This document shows positions 59,549 to 64,000 of a stretch of DNA of 64,000 bases, piece after piece. The first letter of the stretch is position 1. The number at the start of each line of letters is the position of its first letter. Both the position numbers and the translations under genes were made by a program. Below the pieces are notes generated by a model, which ran no database searches, was not told the DNA's origin, and worked only from the letters and a program-made list of their open reading frames with translations. Source of the stretch: JAGLCW01 sp964427915 (lineage in GTDB: Bacteria; Caldisericota; Caldisericia; UBA6126); assembly GCA_964427915.1 (NCBI GenBank), contig CAYRWA010000001.1, positions 66,834-130,833 of the forward strand. Reading direction: 5' to 3'.

Positions 59549-61320
59549 CGTTTATCGTCCTTTGTTAAAAGAGGCGATAAATCTGGGGGGGAGCCCGAAA
59601 ACCTGCGAGAATGAACAATCTTCTTCTGTACCAAAAATTCCTCTTTCCAGCTGCCTAAGTTTTGAACAAAGGGAGGTTCTTCCTCCAGATGCTGAGATGT
59701 ATAGGAACGAAATCGAATAAAATCGTGGTAGGTTAAGGTAAGGTAATCTTGCAAACCAAATTCTCCCGATGGCAGGCGAGCATAATGCAAATCACCTGTT
59801 TCTTCGTTTTTCCACTGGTCATTGGTTGCATGAATACTGTTAATAATTCTCATTGCTGCATTCGTATAGGTTTCTTCTCCAGTAACATCGCCTAAAAGGA
59901 TCAAAAAGGAAGATTCGTTCAATAAATGATTGAGGGAAGCATGTACTCTGAGATCAGGATTGTCATACACAAAATAGTCTTGGAGCATAAAGCCATAATT
60001 AGGTGTTTCATAGCAGAATCCTTTTCGAATACCATCGACCAATATATCTCCTATTTTGCTAGCTCCTTCTATTGCATCCTCCACTCCAAGCTTTTGGTAA
60101 AGTCGCAACATAAACAACGCTGCATCTGTGCAAAATCGGGTATCGAAATAGCGATCCAGAATACCATATTCCTCTCGCAGCCATTTTGAGACAGTCCCAT
60201 TCGTCCAATACCCTTCCCTGTTCTGATTTTCATGCAATGCAATAAAAGAATTCATACAAATAGCATATAAAAATCGTTGATCCTCTTCATAATAATATTC
60301 CAAGATACTTCTTGGAGCATACATCGAGTAATCCCAATAGAATCCTTGAGGAGTTTCATTCTCATACCCAGACAAATACGTGGAATAATAAAAACCATCT
60401 TGGAAATATCCCTTTTTCAATCCGAAATCCGTGATAAACATCACCTTCTTTGTGATTGCAGACTCTATATCCAAAAGAGGTGCTGCAGAAAAAACAAACC
60501 AATCTCGAAAAGAAGAATCTTTCATTAAAGTGGTATGAGTTGAAAGAACACATTCTCCGCGGTCGTTCCTTTCTGAATAGGTACTCGTTTCCACGTCATC
60601 AATATGCTGGTAAATACCATAATCGAGGATTTGATAAGGAAACACTCGACCCGTATAAAAAGAAGAGGTGGCTTCATGATGATTCATGAATTGGCCAAAC
60701 ATTGCCTCTCCCATGGAAGTGCCATCTTCTGATGGAAGCAAGGACAGGGTTGTCGACTCTTCCCAGTAGGATTCATGAGAATACCGAAATACATGCACAT
60801 CAGGACTCGCATCATTTTCCATCATATTCAAGTTTTCATCCATATAGCGAACACTATAGTGCAAAGGAAAATTTCTCTCCATCTCATTTGTATATTCTAT
60901 GAATACCATAACATCTGTGTTCTGAAAAATGCGGAACCACAAATGGCAGTTTATTTCGTTTCGAGCAGGATCAACTAGTTGTACAGATGCACGAATCATA
61001 CCCACCATATAGGGCGGGAATTGTGTCGAAAATTCAAGATTTTTAATGCGAAATGGAGCATGAATTGCTGTCACCACGGAGCGTTCTTTAGTCCCATCGA
61101 CAGAATATTGAAGAGTGATCTCATGAGAAGTCCATTGCAAAAAAGACTTTTGAAACACCACTAACTGAGGGTTTTTATGATGGGGGGCATGAGCAATGTC
61201 GATTGGCAGAACACATAAAAAAAGCAAACCAAGCAATACAGCAACGGGAATTCGATACAATCGTCTTTTTTTTGGGATCAATCTATTGTCGGGTCTTTCT
61301 ATTTGTTCTGTTTTCATCAT
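59545..61320 (-). CDS. Membrane-anchored protein with a possible six-hairpin (alpha/alpha) domain
   Basis: 591 aa that I do not recognise with certainty. A basic cytoplasmic start and one membrane helix (about 23-43) put the rest outside. Residues about 50-310 are beta-rich; about 320-550 are helical with N-H-L-L-N-E-S-S-F, EETYTNAAMRIINSIH and W-K-N-E-E-T-G-D phrases that look like alpha/alpha-barrel carbohydrate-active proteins (D-glucuronyl C5-epimerase C-terminal type). No catalytic set can be named. It starts 41 nt from divergent rel and is coupled to ruvB. Confidence 0.7.
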   Translation of the reverse strand: MMKTEQIERPDNRLIPKKRRLYRIPVAVLLGLLFLCVLPIDIAHAPHHKNPQLVVFQKSFLQWTSHEITLQYSVDGTKERSVVTAIHAPFRIKNLEFSTQFPPYMVGMIRASVQLVDPARNEINCHLWFRIFQNTDVMVFIEYTNEMERNFPLHYSVRYMDENLNMMENDASPDVHVFRYSHESYWEESTTLSLLPSEDGTSMGEAMFGQFMNHHEATSSFYTGRVFPYQILDYGIYQHIDDVETSTYSERNDRGECVLSTHTTLMKDSSFRDWFVFSAAPLLDIESAITKKVMFITDFGLKKGYFQDGFYYSTYLSGYENETPQGFYWDYSMYAPRSILEYYYEEDQRFLYAICMNSFIALHENQNREGYWTNGTVSKWLREEYGILDRYFDTRFCTDAALFMLRLYQKLGVEDAIEGASKIGDILVDGIRKGFCYETPNYGFMLQDYFVYDNPDLRVHASLNHLLNESSFLILLGDVTGEETYTNAAMRIINSIHATNDQWKNEETGDLHYARLPSGEFGLQDYLTLTYHDFIRFRSYTSQHLEEEPPFVQNLGSWKEEFLVQKKIVHSRRFSGSPPDLSPLLTKDDKR

Positions 61321-61361
61321 AATAGTTCATTAATGCTTTTTATTAACATTATACCTAGGAT

Positions 61362-63398
61362 ATGAATTTTCAACAGAAAGTAAAAAATATGGAACAAGAT
61401 ACTGGCAATGTAATCTACAAAAATGAGTTACGGCCAATCATTGAAAAATACATGAATCAAAAAGATTTGGCCAGAATTGAAGAAGCCTACTTTTTTGCTA
61501 GACGATTCCATGAAGGTCAAAAACGAAAATCAGGCGACCCCTATATCGTCCATCCCTTAAAAGTAGCTATTATTCTAGCCAATCACAATGTTGATGCAAG
61601 TATGATTATTACAGGACTGTTGCATGATTCTATTGAAGATACCGAGGCCCAAAAAGAGACTATACAAGAGCTATTTAACGAAGATATTGCTGGGTTGGTC
61701 GACCAATTAACAAAACTCCAAAATATTGAGTTTAAAACCAAAGAAGAAGGGCAATCAGAAAATTTACGAAAACTTCTTTTGGCAATGGCTCAAGATACTC
61801 GCGTTGTGATGGTAAAAATTGCAGACCGGCTGCACAATATGCGTACCCTAGATCATCTCGCACCTCATCGTCAAGAAAGCATTGCCAAAGAAACCATGGA
61901 CATCTATGTTCCCCTGGTTCATCGACTAGGCATGTATGCATTTAAGTGGGAGTTGGAAGACTTATCCTTTAAATACATGTATCCTGAAGAGTATTCAAAG
62001 CTAAAAGCAATGGTTTCTCGTAAAAGAACCGAACGAGAAAAATATGTAGAAACTACCATGAAGATGATTTCTCATGAACTCACCAAAAACCAAGTAGAAC
62101 ATACAATGGAGGGAAGACCAAAAAACCTGTATTCCACCTTTAAAAAAATGAAAGACAAGCAAAAATCGCTCACGGAAGTGTACGACCTGTTTGCAACCCG
62201 AGTGCTGGTGCCAACCATTTCCGATTGCTATGCTGCATTGGGCGTGATACATAGTATATGGAGACCCGTACCAGGACGATTTAAAGACTATATTGCCAAT
62301 CCCAAAGCAAATGGATATCAATCTCTCCATACAACAGTTTTTGGTCTTGACGATCAGTTGTTAGAAATCCAAATACGAACCTTTCAAATGCATTCCCTCA
62401 ATGAAATTGGCATTGCAAACCATTGGTCTTACAAAGAAGGGGAGACTAAAAAAACACGTGATTTTGATGAAAAAGTCCAATGGTTAAAACGCCTTCTTGA
62501 TATGCAACAGGAGGCAAAGAATGCAGATGAGTTCATTAAAAACGTCAAGTTTGACTTGTTCAAAGAAGAAGTGTTTGTCTTTACTCCCAAGGGAAGAGTC
62601 ATTGATCTTCCTGCTGGGTCAACCCCTATTGATTTTGCCTATCGCGTACATACCGATGTGGGAAACCATTGTGTGGGCGCAAAAGTAAATGGTCGCATCG
62701 TACCCCTAACATACAGTCTCCAAACAGGAGATATCGTAAAAATTCTCACAACCAAATCCGCAAAAGGTCCAGGAAAAGAATGGTTGAAAATTGCCCGATC
62801 ACCAAGTACTCGTTCCAAAATTCGGAACTGGCTCCGTAAACACCAGCAAGAAGAAAAAATAGAAAAACCTGAAAGAAAGGAAGAAGACTCTCTTCCTCAA
62901 GAAGATACCCCTGAAATCCCTCTGGTTCACTCTTCGTTATCTTCCAAAAAACCTTCCAATTCAGTCATTGTAGATGACAAGAAAAATCTACTTGTTACTT
63001 TTCCCAGATGCTGCAATCCAGTTCCTTATGACGAAATTGTAGGCTACATCTCCAGAGGACGAGGCATTGTCATTCATCGAAAAACCTGTCCCAATCTTCG
63101 CACGCTTTTGTCAGAAGAAGGTCGTATGATCCCCGCTAGGTGGAATCGAGAAGAAGAGCCTTCCTATTTCGAAACAGCCCTTGTTTTATGGGTAGATGAT
63201 ACCCCTGGCACGTTGACAAAAATTTCTGAGCTTCTTACCCGGGAACATCTTCGAGTATTGGAGATGAAAGCTAGCATCACGGGGAAAGACTTGGAAAAAA
63301 TCACCCTTCGATTAGAGATAAAAGACAATTTCGAACTCTACCATATCGTAGATACCCTTAGTAAACTACCTGTTGTAAAAAGAGTCAAACGAGTATGA
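61362..63398 (+). CDS. rel: Bifunctional (p)ppGpp synthetase/hydrolase
   Basis: 678 aa, somewhat short for the family (about 730). HD hydrolase with LLHDSIEDTE, synthetase with RFKDYIANPKANGYQSLH (the RFKD form of bifunctional Rel, not the EFDD of RelA), TGS domain (VFVFTPKGRVIDLPAGSTP), the conserved RCCNPVPYDEIVGYISRGRG region and a C-terminal ACT domain. ATG 61362 has AGGA only one base upstream; ATG 61389, nine codons on, gives an N-terminus closer to Bacillus Rel and may be the true start. dtd overlaps by four bases (ATGA). Confidence 0.96.
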   Translation: MNFQQKVKNMEQDTGNVIYKNELRPIIEKYMNQKDLARIEEAYFFARRFHEGQKRKSGDPYIVHPLKVAIILANHNVDASMIITGLLHDSIEDTEAQKETIQELFNEDIAGLVDQLTKLQNIEFKTKEEGQSENLRKLLLAMAQDTRVVMVKIADRLHNMRTLDHLAPHRQESIAKETMDIYVPLVHRLGMYAFKWELEDLSFKYMYPEEYSKLKAMVSRKRTEREKYVETTMKMISHELTKNQVEHTMEGRPKNLYSTFKKMKDKQKSLTEVYDLFATRVLVPTISDCYAALGVIHSIWRPVPGRFKDYIANPKANGYQSLHTTVFGLDDQLLEIQIRTFQMHSLNEIGIANHWSYKEGETKKTRDFDEKVQWLKRLLDMQQEAKNADEFIKNVKFDLFKEEVFVFTPKGRVIDLPAGSTPIDFAYRVHTDVGNHCVGAKVNGRIVPLTYSLQTGDIVKILTTKSAKGPGKEWLKIARSPSTRSKIRNWLRKHQQEEKIEKPERKEEDSLPQEDTPEIPLVHSSLSSKKPSNSVIVDDKKNLLVTFPRCCNPVPYDEIVGYISRGRGIVIHRKTCPNLRTLLSEEGRMIPARWNREEEPSYFETALVLWVDDTPGTLTKISELLTREHLRVLEMKASITGKDLEKITLRLEIKDNFELYHIVDTLSKLPVVKRVKRV

Positions 63399-63847
63399 TT
63401 TTTGTCATCCAACGAGTCCAAAAAGCATCTATAGAAGTAGGGAATATAGAAATTGCTTCCATTCAGAAGGGTCTTCTTGCCTATGTAGGAATTGAAAAGG
63501 GCGATGAAGAAAAAGATCTCCAATTGGGTGCTAAAAAGCTACATGGTCTTCGTATATTTGAAGACCCAAATGGAAAAATGAAATATGAAGCATCTGAGCA
63601 AGACGAATTCTTGTTAATCTCCCAATTTACCTTATGTGGTTCTATTCAAAAAGGGTTCCGCCCTGATTTTGGCCAAGCAGAAACACCTCTCCTGGCCAAA
63701 CAGAAATTTGACCAACTATGTACCATTCTTTCCACAAAGTATCATCGGAAAATACAAACCGGCAGGTTTGGAGAAGATATGCACGTATTTGCTCAAGTCG
63801 ATGGACCTGTTACAATCTATTATCGCACAAGGAGGACTCATGAATAG
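63395..63847 (+). CDS. dtd: D-aminoacyl-tRNA deacylase
   Basis: 150 aa. It hydrolyses D-aminoacyl-tRNAs (and Gly-tRNA-Ala). It shows the N-terminal VIQRVQKASIEV, the LISQFTLCG motif and the C-terminal DGPVTIYY with the Gly-cis-Pro that enforces chirality. It sits behind rel, an order common in Bacillota and others. It overlaps the next gene by 8 nt. Confidence 0.95.
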   Translation: MIFVIQRVQKASIEVGNIEIASIQKGLLAYVGIEKGDEEKDLQLGAKKLHGLRIFEDPNGKMKYEASEQDEFLLISQFTLCGSIQKGFRPDFGQAETPLLAKQKFDQLCTILSTKYHRKIQTGRFGEDMHVFAQVDGPVTIYYRTRRTHE

Positions 63848-64000
63848 TATTGTAGAAGTTACCCCCCCTATGGCAAACACAACCATCTATCTGTATGAAG
63901 AAAACGATTGTGTAATTATTGATCCTTCTAGTCCTGATGCGTGCATAAAAATGGTGACAAAGAATGGATGGAAACCTTTTGGAATTCTTCTTACTCACTC
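63840..64000 (+). CDS. Metallo-beta-lactamase-fold hydrolase, N-terminal part (cut by window edge)
   Basis: The first 53 codons from ATG 63840. Strands N-x-x-I-Y (TTIYLYEENDCVIIDPSSP) and the final F-G-I-L-L-T-H-S match the start of glyoxalase-II-like enzymes, where LTHxHxDH would follow at the edge. The metal site itself is outside the window. A gene of this type after rel-dtd is common. It overlaps dtd by 8 nt. Confidence 0.75.
   Translation, partial: MNSIVEVTPPMANTTIYLYEENDCVIIDPSSPDACIKMVTKNGWKPFGILLTH

Noticed and set aside
1..64000. CRISPR array, prophage, insertion sequence or toxin-antitoxin island
   Set aside because: No regularly spaced repeats, integrase, transposase or terminal inverted repeats were seen. 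Gene density and codon use look even across the window.

Overview
The window looks like a chromosomal segment of an AT-rich (about 40% G+C by eye, not counted) anaerobic bacterium using the standard code. Genes are packed tightly, with many ATGA, TAATG and 8-50 nt overlaps, and translation mostly uses GGAGG-type Shine-Dalgarno sites. Rubrerythrin, a KorD-like 2[4Fe-4S] ferredoxin, QueH and an acyl-CoA dehydrogenase fit an anaerobe. RicT, ClpC/ClpB, PspC, SD-dependent starts, copper-amine-oxidase-N (stalk) surface domains and fragments of the priA-def-fmt...prkC-rsgA-rpe-thiN neighbourhood point to Bacillota or a lineage close to it. I cannot place it further. I see no phage, insertion sequence, CRISPR array or rRNA gene.

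Layout. 0-2.2 kb (+): end of a probable Ntn amide hydrolase, a patatin lipase and a DUF898 membrane protein. 8.2-2.2 kb (-): a tRNA(CAT)-led operon with a zinc-ribbon protein, rnhA, rho, prfA, prmC, plsY and tsaC. 8.3-14.4 kb (+): an SLC13 transporter, a strong terminator, then pepF, tgt, an HD phosphohydrolase and fabD. 24.8-14.4 kb (-): two envelope proteins, threonine catabolism (SDR threonine dehydrogenase plus kbl), a PASTA lipoprotein, rpe, thiN, transaldolase, and clpB followed by two PspC proteins and a small membrane protein. 25.0-30.4 kb (+): tRNA-Ile and tRNA-Ala running straight into a cohesin/stalk surface protein, then a helicase-dead priA with def, fmt and rlmH. 31.2-42.5 kb (+): rodA, a 971-aa surface protein, a MEMO protein, a polysaccharide deacetylase, carbamate kinase, a 1158-aa secreted subtilase and a small zincin. 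45.7-42.5 kb (-): a membrane thioredoxin and clpC. 45.8-48.1 kb (+): a HIT protein and two exported proteins. 55.7-48.1 kb (-): acyl-CoA dehydrogenase, ferredoxin, a response regulator, a HEAT-like protein, maf, phoB, phoR, phoU and a lipoprotein. 55.8-56.9 kb (+): ricT. 61.3-56.9 kb (-): an exported protein, ruvB, queH, an unknown and rubrerythrin. 61.4-64 kb (+): rel, dtd and a metallo-beta-lactamase-fold gene cut by the right edge.

The genes combine information processing (rho, prfA, prmC, tsaC, tgt, queH, def, fmt, rlmH, rel, dtd), protein quality control (ClpB, ClpC, proteases) and the cell envelope (rodA, plsY, PspC, stalk-domain proteins, deacetylase). The features most worth a second look are the PriA homologue that lost every ATPase/helicase motif while keeping eight zinc cysteines; the split Bacillota cluster in which a kinase-less PASTA lipoprotein stands where prkC-rsgA would be; tRNA genes fused to protein-coding transcripts at two places; a response regulator whose output domain looks like a degenerate GGDEF; and a zincin whose metal-site codons overlap the antisense 3' end of clpC.
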